Of a DNA stretch of 64,000 nucleotides, positions 12,701 through 25,272 are shown piece after piece. Under the pieces are notes generated by a model, which saw only the letters and a program-made list of their open reading frames with translations, was not told the DNA's origin and made no database searches. The stretch comes from Acanthochromis polyacanthus (taxonomy: Eukaryota; Chordata; Actinopteri; Pomacentridae), in contig NC_067123.1 in assembly GCF_021347895.1 (NCBI RefSeq), positions 34,831,571-34,895,570 of the forward strand, in the 5' to 3' direction. A program made the translations under genes and the position numbers. How positions within the stretch are numbered: the stretch's first letter is position 1; each line of letters begins with the position of its first letter.

Positions 12701-13984
12701 CGGGCTGGTTGTCAAATGAGAGGATCAAACACCAACAGCTGGTGTCACTCAGCAATATTATTGAACAAAATGATCTATAGTCAAGCTTACAAGTGGCTTC
12801 AAGTGTTGGCTGCATTAGAGTGGCCTGTTCAAGTTTCCTACCAAACCAACAAACAGCAAACAAAAAAGCTCAAATAAACTGAAATGAAACAGATTTTAAA
12901 ATAAAATGTTATTCTGTGTTTGAATGTAGGAAAACCATGTTAGCAGTAGGAATTGTTGATGTACTGTAGTATATAACATATCAGTGTCAGTGAAAGCAAG
13001 TACAATGCTTAGGGGCTAAAAATAAGAAGATTTTCAACAGGACACAGTGGTTAGTTATGGATACATCACACAGTTTTCTTATTTCTATAGGGTGTTAAAA
13101 GAAAAAAAAAGGACCAACAAATGATAATTTTTGCATAACATCTCCTATAAGCCATTCTTCTTTAAGTTTTACTGCACTTCTAGATGAAAGATAGTTTTCA
13201 TCTTCAACCTTAAATGCAGTTTTGCGGGTGTCAGTGATAGATTTCTGCGTATATACTTTTAAAATTTTCACAAGGACAGAAAATATTTTCCTTCTTTAAA
13301 TTAGCACACACATTAACACATATTCATATGTGTAAATAAACTGATGATTGAAACTTGTTTACTTGCTTCATCTGTAAATTCCTCCATCTGCCGCTTTGAT
13401 GGAGTGATTTTTAACCCGAGTGTCGCACTTCAGAAAATAAATCTGGGGCTGGAAATGGTAATCAAGGTTCCAAAGTTCTCCAGAATTGCTACATATCCAC
13501 CAGCCATCCAAGGGACTTTCTAATTAAGAAGTTACCGTTCAGGCATTTCGTTATTTAAGAAAGCCGTTAAAAAAGTTCCTTAACTTCCCCCGGTCCTGTA
13601 CACTTTGTAGTGCTGGAGCGTCAACTCATAACGTCGAGGAGCTTTTGCTAGTCTTCCCCCTGGAGACCATCCCCGAGATCTCCCTTTGTACATTTCCGCA
13701 AGACTACTGCGAGTGGCGAGTGATAACGCGGTTTAAGATGCTAACACCTCGCCATTAACATGTGGCCAGTCCTAGCGCCCTCTCATCAGCGCCCCAAGGG
13801 TTTCTTCCTCTGAAATGCTCTTTTAGCAGCTCCCTGACAGGCGAGCGCTTGGCTTTCTAGTTAATTAAAGGGAAAAACATGGCCTTAACTGGTGCATGGT
13901 CGCGCCCAGCCTGCATAATGGGACGTAATTAACTTCCCCTCATCGTTACTTCACTTCAAAGGGTCGGTTTTGAGTCAGCCATGC

Positions 13985-14032
13985 AGACACACACAGACAC
14001 ACACACTCACAGATGCACACACACATACATAT
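13985..14032. repeat. Imperfect CA-rich microsatellite
   Basis: Interrupted acac/agac repeats of about 48 bp. Confidence 0.8.
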
Positions 14033-14509
14033 AAGATGTGTATTTATTACTGCTGGTGAACGTAGAAACAGATCCCTATAACTCTCCTCAGGGGAGTTAC
14101 ATACAAGAGCCTGAACTGTCGGGTAGATCCTTGAAGAAAAAAAAAAAGCAACTTGCTTTTGCCAACTTCTGAGTGAATGTTGCCTATGAATACACACGAA
14201 CACACACACACACAGAATAGAGTCTGTAAAACCAAAACAGGGTCTACAGGTTTGAATATGATGTTAAATCTTGGCAGATGCTTCACCGTGTTGCTTCCTC
14301 TCCACTAATCTGCTCAACCACCCCCTTTTCTTCCATATGACAAAGAAATGTAAATCCTTAAAGAGGGAGACTGTTACACAGGCTTCCTAAAACACCTTTC
14401 ATTCTCTGGAATTCAGCTGCATGTGGACTCGTTTTTGCTGACCAAGTAAATCGGTGTGTTGTAAAGTTTGAAGGTTAACTGATGAAGATAAAACTCAGAT
14501 GGCCCTTCA

Positions 14510-14612
14510 CTTTAGATTAACTGATTAATCGTTCGGGTCCGTGACATGTCAGCAAATTCTGAAAAAATGCCTACCACAAGTTCCCAGAGCAGAGAGTCAG
14601 GTTTTGTAAATA
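14510..14612. repeat. Diverged teleost-type dispersed repeat, third fragment
   Basis: It contains actgattaatcgttcgggtc, acatgtcagcaaattctg and acaagttcccagagc, in the order of the same common fish repeat. Only about 100 bp remain. Confidence 0.5.
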
Positions 14613-17314
14613 AAAACTGCATTTTTCCACTTGTAATGATCATTTTGCCCTTGTGTAATCTCCTCTAACCACCACACATGTACACACTTACAAATAAACA
14701 AAGTGCCGTCCTCACAAACACACACGGCTTCACCTCCTTTGTTGCAGTTCAACACTACATTGAAGAAAAAAAAAAAAAAAAAAATCTGACATCTGTCACA
14801 TGCGTTTGGCTGCTACCGACATCGAGGTGAGCCCAATGTTGAGAATTTTTCTCCTCCATCTCCTCAACCAAACCAAGTTACCGTGAATTTCCCAGCTGTG
14901 AGTGAGCAAGCGAGCGACAAGGCTCGGCCAAATCGGACTGATGGCTGGGCTCTGTTTGCCTTTCGTTGTTATTTATTCATGTGTTTATTCTTCCTGTCGT
15001 TCTTCCCTCTGATCCAGCGTCCCTCCATCCCTTTTCTTGTCCCTCTCCCCGCAGGGCCAACGAGGAAACAATGTCCCGTTACATCAGGTGTGATATGTAC
15101 CCACCGTACCCCCTCTTCGTGTGTGATACTGAAGTGAATTATTATTGGAAAAAAAAAATCTATTGGGAAACAAACAAACAAAAAAAATTGACGAAAGCAT
15201 CCCACAAAGCTTAAATGTAAAGCTAGATTGAAACCTGAAAATATTTCTTCAATATCAAAAAAAAAAAATCTGAATATTTCATGCATGTTTTTTACATTAA
15301 CAAATATTAACCAGAATGACATACAAGAGGCTGAAATACTCTTGGTGGCTGCTGGGGTTGATGGCGATGAAATACTAGCAGAGGGTCTAACACTAGCACG
15401 AGTGACATGGAGAGCAGGCCGTCATTGGTCAACAGCAGTGGACACCTCTTTTACACTTGTATTATGTGTAAACTCAGTGAACCACACACACATGCACTCA
15501 CAACCCCCCCATCGTGAACAGTTGCCACGTTGCAGTCGGTCGTCCCTGGATGTGCTCCACAGTTACCCTGAATTTACATGTGTGCTAATTAGACTGGAAG
15601 AAATGATTGGCTGCTCACAACATTGCAGTAAAGAGGGCCCAGATGCATACGCAAACACACACACACACACACAGACACATACGGGCGTCCACAAAGCCCT
15701 GGTGGACAGTAATGCATTAGGGCGTGCCCCATCACACTGTGTCAAGAGACACACCTCGGCTGAGTTTGGGTTCTGTCACATGTGATTTACTTGCCGTCAG
15801 ACAACCTCGCACCCCTCCCTCCTCAGTGTTCCAATCTATCTCCCTCCAAGTCTCGTGTTTCTTTCGCTATATTTCCTCCATATTGGGAATTTGAGCCAAC
15901 AACATACGCCGTGTTGCTGCGAGTGTTTTCTGACTCGCTCCTATGAATGTCCACCAGCTAAAGTCTGCGTGCAAATGCCGCTGCTTCCATGTGTGTGCAT
16001 GTGTCAGGGTGTTTAGCGCTGAAAACCCCCACCGAGCTTCTCCATAATAGTCCTAAATCAGCCTTGTAATAATAACACCTCACCCTGTGTTATTCCTCCT
16101 GAAATCCTATGTGCTCAGGCCCCCCAACTTCTGCCAAATAGCCCCTTTTGATGTCTCTACTGCTGGCAGGACTCTCTTCACCCTGAGCTTCACAGTCATA
16201 CAGTGTGAAGGAAAAACATATGGAGTGTAAGAGGAGATGATATCCACAGAGCCTTACGATGCATCAAATATACAGAGCAAACCTCATTTCCTCCAAAGAG
16301 CGTTTCCTCTCAGCCATTATGAGCATTTCTTTGAGCTTTATCATCACAGCATTGGAAGAGATAATAAAGGAAACACATTTTAAAAGCTTTAGTGTTAAAC
16401 TCACAGAAGAAAGTTTTTGTCGTCGTTTTTACCCCCTGAATGTCACTGAGCCGTGTTTTTCAGCTGGTGAGCTGAGACCCTAAAAGTGGGTCATGAGTTC
16501 TGCCAGAGCCGCATTTAGAAGAATGTTATTCACTGGATCGTCAATTCATAGACAAGGTCAAATTGGATTACTCAGTTCAGAACCTCTGTGTTCTTTACCA
16601 TTAGTCTCACACCAGTGCAGAACACTGTCTGCCTCCATTCAGCTTTATAATCTAAAAACATTACGCAAGGTCAGTTGTTCACAAGTCTTCTGGATGTGTG
16701 TGTGTGTGTGGCAGAGGGACACACATGTAGCAACAACAGCTCCAACAACTCCATGCTACAGCACAAATTTAAATATTGCTGAGACACCACTACTTGATTC
16801 AGTCAGACAAGAAGGAAATACTCCTCCAGCACTGTGTCAAATCTCTCCTCCTTCCTCGTTTTCATTTTGCCACACATTCCTTTTACTCATTTGTCCCTTT
16901 CTTCCACAAGAACCTGAGCAACTCGCCAATTATTTGTACGTTAACCAGAAAAGAGCAAGTTCCCACTCCGAATCCGGTTAAATCATTTGATTATTTATGC
17001 ATTTGTTAAAACACAGACGCGCTCGCAGTAATTATAAATGTTTATGTACATTTCATGCATTGCTAATTCCAAACCATCTGTGTGTGTGTGTTATAAGGTG
17101 TTTGACTTTCTATAATTAAAAATTTTCTGTTGGCCATCTTATGCGTCGCTCAGACAGAACTGGAAATATTGGTACAAGATGTTACCGCTAATAGAACATG
17201 AGTCCTGTTTCATCCAGTTGTAGATATTCTTGTAATAAACAGTGATTATTTTTATTTTACTATTTATTTCCCAGTAGTGTGATGTTCAGATGTTCAAAAA
17301 ATAGAGAGAAGTGG

Positions 17315-17640
17315 CCCTATAGCTGAAACAATTAGCCGTTTAATCTGCTCACAGTGAAACTAGTCTCCAATAATTTTGTTAATTGAGTCACTGTTGAGTA
17401 ATTTTTCAAGCTGGTGCACTGGAAATGTTTGAGCTTCAGAGGATTTGAAAACATTGCTTCGGACATTGTAAAATTGCAAATTTTTCATTACCTATTCAGT
17501 TAATTAAAAGAAAAGAAAAAGATCAATTAATAATGAAACTAGGGTTGCAAGTAACGATTATTTTCTTGGCTGATTAATTTGCTAATTATTTTCTCAGTCC
17601 ATCAATGGTCAAAGTGGTGATGAATGTCCCTGAGAAAATG
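17315..17640. repeat. Diverged teleost-type dispersed repeat
   Basis: The segment runs from ctgaaacaattagccgttta through gagtaatttttcaagctggt to gggttgcaagtaacgattat. It follows the layout of a repeat I recognise as very common in fish genomes, rich in gattaatcgatta motifs. It is strongly decayed. Related pieces are at 14510-14610 and 23535-23672. Confidence 0.6.
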
Positions 17641-18217
17641 CAAAATTTTCTGTCACCAAGGGAAGCAGAAAATATTCTAATTCAAGAAGCTAGGAACAGA
17701 CAATTCACATTTACTCTAAAAAAATTACTCAAATAGAAATGGAATACAATCAGAAGTTGCAGTCTTGAGAAGTTCAACAAAGGAAGTGATTGATTCAAAC
17801 ACAAAACACCAAGTTGCCAACTGCTCTCCAGAGCGTTACGTTAAGTATGAGTACTAAAATCATTCACACTGAGAACAAACGACTTTGTACACTGCAGTTT
17901 TCAAATATTCAGCCACGTTATTGCCCATAACCATCCTGTTGGGGAATGCTCGTGGAAATACTGTCGTGTTTCTTTGGCTTTGCAGAATGGGATGCATGTC
18001 CATTTTCAGACACAATCATGCAAAAACAAAAAGTGTTGAAAAATACAACACTAATAATATTTCTCTTTAAACACAGACTTGAGGAAGCCAGTGTGCGTGT
18101 GAGTACGTGAAAGAGAAGAACACTAACAATAACACATTTCAAAGGGAACAAAAACTGTTTTCAATTTTACCCCATCCCCCCTTAAAAAAGGTTCTGAGGT
18201 ATCTATCATCTCTCCAG

Positions 18218-18241
18218 AAAAAAAAAAAAAAAAAAAAAAAA
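18218..18241. repeat. A24 homopolymer
   Basis: Twenty-four consecutive A in non-coding sequence. Confidence 0.9.
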
Positions 18242-20790
18242 GGAAATCATCCAATTTAGCAAAAGAGGGACGAGCGAGCAAAAAAAATTTGAAGCCCCAA
18301 TTACAAGTAATTACCACTTTTCGCTCTCAACATAGTGAAATGATTTGATGCCTTTCAGAGGGTAGTCTGGTTTAGCTCAACACAGACATCTCCCTCTGCC
18401 TTGTGTTAGTCTTTGGCGGTGGTTAATATGATCATTTGGTGGAGATAAAAGACGTTTTAAAATGACGATGCCGGAGCTGGATTTGCTGGCTATAAATCAC
18501 ACAAGGTGGTGCTGAGATGAAGCAAAGGTACGTGCCACGGCTGCCTTTCGCTGGGACCAAGACGAGGAATGATAAAATGAAAATACCTCCGAGGTCTTTG
18601 TATGGTGTGTGTGTGTGCGGGTGTGAGTCTGTGCAGAAATCTTTTTGTAGTGTTGCGTCTTGTAGCAGGTCTTGTAACAGGGTAAAGATGTCCATTAGTC
18701 AAGCCCTTTCTTTCAGTCACACAGCAGTTTAGACAGCAGGTTTAGAGAATCAGACTTGTTAGTATGCTAATGTAAAATGGTTAAAATGTGACATTTTTAT
18801 CTGATGTTCCTGCTAATGAGTCATTCAGTGCCTTGTCAGACCAAAACATGTTCAAGACGGATCCCAATTTATGCTATATTTTCAAGATGTAAAATATTGA
18901 TCAGGGAAGATCGAGTCATTGAAGTCATTGTTTATTAACACACTAGTCAGAAACTAGTTGACAACTTACTGTGAAGACACTGCTTGACTCACCAAGCTCG
19001 GCTGTGATACCTACTCTGCTACATGTGCTGCATACAGTTGTGCTGTTAGTATTGTAAACACCACTAATATGTCACCATTTCTTACCCCAAGCATCTTCTT
19101 CTCAATTACAAGTATAGAAAATTTCACATATCAGACTAAACATATGCCACTGCAGATATATCTGTGATAGGCCAATATTGGCTGATAATATCTGCCAAAG
19201 GATATCATGGAGGGAATCTAGCAATGGCTACATTGGTGTGAAAACAGTTTCATAATAAAGGCTGTAAAGTTGTGCATTTTATTGGTCTTTTTTCCCGCTA
19301 ATGGCCTACATGTACATGTGACTTAATATTTTCATGTCACTTGAGACTTTCATTCATTCTACACATGTGGAAGGTAGAAAGGTGGCACAGGTGTAAAAAA
19401 AAAAAAAAAAAAAGGGCTTCCAGTTTGCCACAAAGTTCTAGGAAGGAGGAAAAATTCCATTAAAAAGTCATAAGGACTTTCACCCAAGGGAGTAAGGCTT
19501 GCATCTCATTCTTACATTCTGTTTTCACTCATTAAATGTATGTTTTCACTCACTGTTTGATGAGGTTGAGGCACCATTCCATAAGGTTAGGTTCAGGAAA
19601 ATATTACACTTCAGCTGACACTTTCACAGCCGTAGTTAATTATTAGCAGCTTGGTTAAGTGTACTGAACAAAACAGTTTTAGGAAAATAGCACAGTTTTG
19701 GATAAAACACAACCCTTCAACAACATGTTTGAAACTCCTCAATGAAGGATCAGAACCAGAGTGGTTAGCTCCATCAAATCTAACATAATTGGTTGCTGGA
19801 AAAGGAGCAACATTAGAGCTATAAAAATAAATGGTACAGAAATTATTTGAAATTTGTGATGTCAAGCAAATGTGATTAGGTTTCCCTCTAAATGTCACTG
19901 AGAATGCAGGCCATGTCCATCAGAATGCAAGTTTTGGGAGACAAAGCTAGAAACCAAAGGACTTTCAATCTAGGAGACTAGGGTTTTATTCCTATGCGGG
20001 AACACTGTTTTGTTGCGTTTCCACTTGGGTGTGTTATGCTGCTGTTATCAGTCCTTTTAAATGGCTTTTGCACCACAAGAAGATTATATAGTTTGTGATG
20101 TTTCGGCACCATCTTTTAAATCAAACCATCTGGTTAGGATTAGAAGAACACCGTTTCAGTTACAATGCACCTGTCCAAATACAAAACACAAAGCTCTGCT
20201 AAGGTGATGAGTTCTGCCCCCAAGACAACCACTAAAAGGAATATGCATCGTTTTGTAGACTTTTTTTGTGAAAATAGTTTTGCACTGTGGTCCAATGTCG
20301 CCACGACACGTTTTGTAAGCCTGGGCTGCTTTTATTGTCCTTTGACGTTACATGATTGTATCTATATTGTATAGTCTGTAATTCATCCTGTTTTATGGTC
20401 ATGTGTCGAAATAGTGGAATAAAATTCAAGAAAAAAGTACAAAATAAGTCAATAGATTGGAGAAGGGGGGTGTGACTCTTCTTTCAATATCACTATTAAT
20501 ATCAGCATTACTATCATTTTATCATCATTAACATTCTTATTGAGTAATTACATTGAGTTAAATTATCTTCCTCAGATGTAAAAGCAAATGAACCCCTTGA
20601 GTACAGTATGTGTGTGAAAGAAACAGTGAAGACAGCTCATACTACATGCATATTTACATGTGAGGAAAAAGTGACATAAAGACATTTTTCCAACCTTTGC
20701 CCATGTACACAGGTCTGGCCATCTTGATTCAAAACAGTCCATATTACCCTTGATCTTAGGTGCAATATCGGATCCAGGGTAATAATGAAC

Positions 20791-20820
20791 GTCATCTTCA
20801 TTACTACTAATGAAGATGAC
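20791..20820. repeat. Perfect 13-bp inverted repeat with 4-nt loop
   Basis: The arm gtcatcttcatta (20791-20803) is followed by ctac and the exact complement taatgaagatgac (20808-20820). Three more pairs are possible after one mismatch. Too short for a typical pre-miRNA. Confidence 0.7.
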
Positions 20821-21564
20821 ATTCCTCACAAAACAAACAAATATGGCCATTAAATTGTTACATTCTGACCTGATTATTCATAGTCATCTCAAACATCCTG
20901 CAGTCAGATGACTCTTATTTACATTAACATAAAACAGACAATGTCCAAGTAACGTTAGTTAAGTAGTACATTTTTCTTTTCTTGCATTTTTCAGCTATAA
21001 TGAAGGAGTATTGTGAAGTTTTACCAGCTGACTTGCTGGCTTAACGTTCCTTTTACGGTGTGAGACTTTAATTGCCACAAAAATACACATGAAGGAGGCA
21101 AAAGCCATATTTTTGCCCTTAAGAGTTCTCATTATAAAGGGTGACTTGCCAGTAATCAACATTTACAGCATATACTGCAAGTTACTCATCCTGCTGAAAC
21201 TGTACAGTTAGATAAATTACACAACTGGTAGAATGAAAATAATACAACTAGAGAGGTTTTGAGATATATTACACACACACACAACAAAAAAATGCAAATG
21301 ATGCAGTAGTAAATGAACAGCTTGGACAACAGCACCAGTAATGGTGAGCAGTGTAAGTCTCTTGTGATAAGTGCACATTTAGAAAACCAGCCAACGAATA
21401 CAAAAGAGAGCTTTTTCCACCTGTGGAGAGACTACGGAATGAAAAGCAAACTTGTTTTGAGGGTGATGTGACCCCTCTTACACCTCAAATCACAACAAAA
21501 GCCCTTGGAGACAAGCCGAGAACGTCTGTCTATCTCAGAAAGCCCGGTCCTCTCAGGCAGCTGC

Positions 21565-21582
21565 AACACACACACACACACA
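21565..21582. repeat. (CA)9 microsatellite
   Basis: Near-perfect CA repeat; other short CA/GT tracts are at 15654-15673 and 58235-58250. Confidence 0.85.
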
Positions 21583-22656
21583 AACACAGTGGTGTATGAG
21601 ACACACCATCCACACAGGCACAAACAGACACACTCAAACCAACACCTCCCGCTCGCTCCCAGTATTGCATCTCAACATCGACACAAGGCAAATACAGTTC
21701 CAATCCACCTGGCCGTTTGATGGCTCACACACTCACACATGACAATGCATTGATTTTTATTTTTTCTCCCTCCCCCTCTCCTGGCTCTGCTGGGCGTGCA
21801 GACGGAGTAGTGTGGAGAAATCCATTAAGCCGACACTTCTCGTTTCCATTGACTGACGGGCCTTGACGGGCTCAGGCTTTTGGCCCACCCGCTTGACTGG
21901 CAGCTCGACAGTTAAACAAGCCCTCCAGTTGCTATAATAGTTTAAAACACTTTCAATTACCCGAGTCAAACAAATCCAGCAGACGAGCGCTCGGGTGCTT
22001 CTCTACAAGCAATCCCACACCCCAGCAGGTCCTCCTCCGCCTCTCGTTTTGGTTTATCTGGAGATTGCTACGATGAAGGGGAAGAGTTTTTTTGGACAAA
22101 GAAACCAGGAAGTTGGCGAGGAAAATTGGAGGGTACAAACTGCAGGGTACCCTGAACAGGAAGGGGATTTTCTCATGGTGCTTCAAAACTCCGCACTGTG
22201 TGCGGATGCATTATTGTACCATCCTCCCACTTAGAGCACAAAGCCCATCTATACTCACGTGACTACAAGATTTATAACAAAACTCATTAAACATTAAGTA
22301 AATCAGTTTTGACCAACCTTCCGACTTCTACTGTGAAAATCACATAATAACAGGGGGGTGGGTGTGTGGGCACTTTCCACAAATCAATGAAATCTCACAG
22401 TAATAAGCCAGACTCATAAATCACTTGTTAACAAGCACTTCACAGCAGCTCAGCTGCTTCATCAGCTGACTCAGGTTTAAACACTCCTTGTAGCCTGTGA
22501 AACCTTAATTGCTAGAAAAAAAAAAAAAACATTAAAAAGGCAAATGTCACATTTATTGCAGAAGACTTTTTCATTTAAATTATATTTATTTTTTTAAAAA
22601 TTCCAGAAATGTCAACCCTGAGGAGCTCTTATCATTTATGGTTCAAAATGGGGAAG

Positions 22657-22686
<30 letters not shown>
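22657..22686. repeat. A30 homopolymer
   Basis: Thirty consecutive A in an AT-rich, non-coding stretch (22500-22810). Confidence 0.9.
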
Positions 22687-22689
<3 letters not shown>

Positions 22690-23534
22690 CATTTGTATGA
22701 GTCACAGAAAAAAAAAAATCAATTAAATGAAAAACTTCAAACTATTTTAATTCAATAAAATAAAACAAAAATAAAAATCAAATATAATAAAAAATACTTT
22801 AATTAAAAATGTGTTTGTGGTAGCTACACTATTTTTATTTCATCCAGAAAAATATCTATCCATTTATCTTCATCAGGCTTTTATACAGAAAGGTAGACAC
22901 CATAAAAAGATCAGTTAGCTAGGTAATCGGTTTGCCTGCTGTCCACTTCTAAAGATACCTTTGCAGCTGTAGCCCCAATAAGAGGAAAAACTGCGTCCAC
23001 CAACCAAATAACTGATTTTAAATAATGAAAAAAGGACAGGAAACGAACCAGAATAATTTAGTTGTAAATTTTTTACCCCCAATTCTATATTGTGTGTTCT
23101 TACTGGTTCACTTTCCTGCTATCTGATATGGCCTGAGAGGCTTGGCAGCGCACCTTTTCTAGAGCTTCGTTTGTTTGTGCATAATTATCTGGCATCACCA
23201 GCAGCACCCAGAGCTCTCGCTGCAGTAATAATCTCCTTGTTGCCCCAGAAACACAAGACACACATCAGCAAAACAGTGAAGTCATTCCCTCTTTGTCCTT
23301 GACTCTCAGAGGCATGGAGTCGAGAGCGTGAGGCGTGTAGAGCTGGTAAGAGTAAAATACAGTGTAGGGAGTCTGCATTTCCACTGTTTTGCTGGCAGAG
23401 ACAGACACCATCGGATGTGATTGACTTATTGAAGGCATATAGTGAGTAAAATTAACAAGAATCTTTGTTTATGCAAAAATGTTACATTTCTATCTTCTGA
23501 AATGTCAGCATGTGATGCTTTGCTTATTAAGTGA

Positions 23535-23672
23535 ATATATTTGGGCTGTTGGTCAAAGAAAACAGGACATTTAAAGATGTCGCCTTAGGTCAAGTGAAAT
23601 TTTTTAGATAAAATGACTATTGGAAAAAACTTCCAATTAACTGATAATGACAATAATTGTCGCAGCCCTCTT
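23535..23672. repeat. Diverged teleost-type dispersed repeat, second copy
   Basis: The order atatatttgggctgttggtc, gacatttaaagatgtcgcct and gacaataattgtcgcagccc matches the end of the common fish repeat also represented at 17315-17640. Truncated and mutated. Confidence 0.6.
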
Positions 23673-25194
23673 GCATACACAATAAGCTACAAAGTAATAC
23701 TATTGATTTTTTTCTTGTTTATTTTCCTAGTACTACCTAATTAGTGGCTCCCAGCTAGCTGTGTCTACTTGCTGAAATGACAACATTGTGACAGGCAGTA
23801 CCAGAGCACCAACTGCACATGACTTACTGCGTTCAAAACATTGCAGCTGTGGGAGACTATCCTCACACATGCCAGACCATAAATGTCATTCTGTTCACTG
23901 TGGTCTGGTAGGACTCTGTAGACATTTACTTACATTAGGGGCGTTAATGGTTGCAAACCAAAGTTATTTCACAGATGGGTGGATCGGCTAAATGTATTAA
24001 TACGCGTTCTTCATTGGCAACATTTCAGCATGAACATAGTTTCATTTTCTACAAGTTTTCAAGGCAGGAGAGGTTGGTGTTTTTATGAATGAATTCATGC
24101 TCAAAAACAATGCAACAACATCACTTCTGAATCCTTTCTAGGTGGGAAGTTCTTCATGAGTTGAATGAATCATGAGGTCCTGTAAATCATCCACCACTGA
24201 TCAGTCTGCTGCTGTCAGTCTTAATTGATCATTTCAAAGTAATATGAACTGTATTGAGGAAGATTAGAACAGCCTTGTGGGGTTTGTGGGTGGTCGCTGT
24301 AGAACCAATAAAAGCCTCCCACAATCCCACAGAAAGTGGAACTGGTAATTCATCCAAGTTGCTCACAGCCCTGTAATTTTCTGCTGTCCAACATCTCTAT
24401 GACAATGCAGCATGCCTGTGTGCATGGAGCCGATTTCCAAGAAATAATCGTTCAGAAGAAAGTTATTATTGACGAGGTTCATGTCTTAAAACTTTGAGTA
24501 ATACGAAAAAAATAAAACAATTATTTTGGCACAGAGAGTTTTAACTATATTTCATGCCTCATGAAATTAAGAACAAAAGGACACCACAGTAAGAGCGCAC
24601 AGTGTTTGGGTTTCTAATACAAATCACAGTTTGTACCTGAAATAATAACTAAAGCTTTGGTGGGTCCTGGGTACACTTTTCCCCCCCACAAACGGGCAAC
24701 AAAATACATAAATTATAATAAAATGTTTGACGCACTGTCCTAAAATAAGTGTTTTCATTATGTATGACATCCAGCTGGGCACTGAATACACAACACGACC
24801 TGTGTTTTTACACCAGTCAGCTCTGATTGTTTATATACTGTAATGCAGCAAGCAGCCATAAGATGAGCTCAAGAAAATAAACAGAGAAAGGAGAAATACA
24901 GAAAGAGACCAAACATGGAATACGTCTCCTCCAAAAATGAAGCCCAGGATAGATAGAGTAAAAAATTCCTAACATGCATAAGAAAGACATCACTTGTGAG
25001 TCCACAGCTCCTACACATTCTGTGTTTACTCGGTGATATAGTAGAGATCACTTTTTATGTTTTCTGCCTCTAGCCTGTATTAAATGACTATAAAATATTA
25101 CGATAGACATGACATTGTGATGTTCTTTTGACTTGTCCGTGTTTGAATCGGCCTGTTATTGCACATGTGTTGACGCTTAAACCACCTCTGAGAA

Positions 25195-25272
25195 GAGTAG
25201 GGGGGGGGGGTCACAAATCTCACACTTTTGGGAGGTCAGGGGCTAAAAAGTTTGAGAATCTCTGCTGTAATA
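25195..25272. repeat. Possible 3' end of a hAT-like repeat
   Basis: A G10 run followed by aaaagtttgagaatctctgc resembles the terminus of a common fish hAT-type repeat (reverse reading gcagagattctcaaac). The opposite end was not found. Confidence 0.35.

Noticed and set aside
13960..14286. Overlapping Cys/Val-rich frames (CVCVCI and similar)
   Set aside because: They are translations of a CA/GT microsatellite, not cysteine-rich proteins.
14966..15214. Frame containing SRYIRCDMYPPYP after a good acceptor (ctctccccgcag at about 15054)
   Set aside because: No partner exon, no recognised protein, and the frame ends in an A-rich stretch; probably chance.
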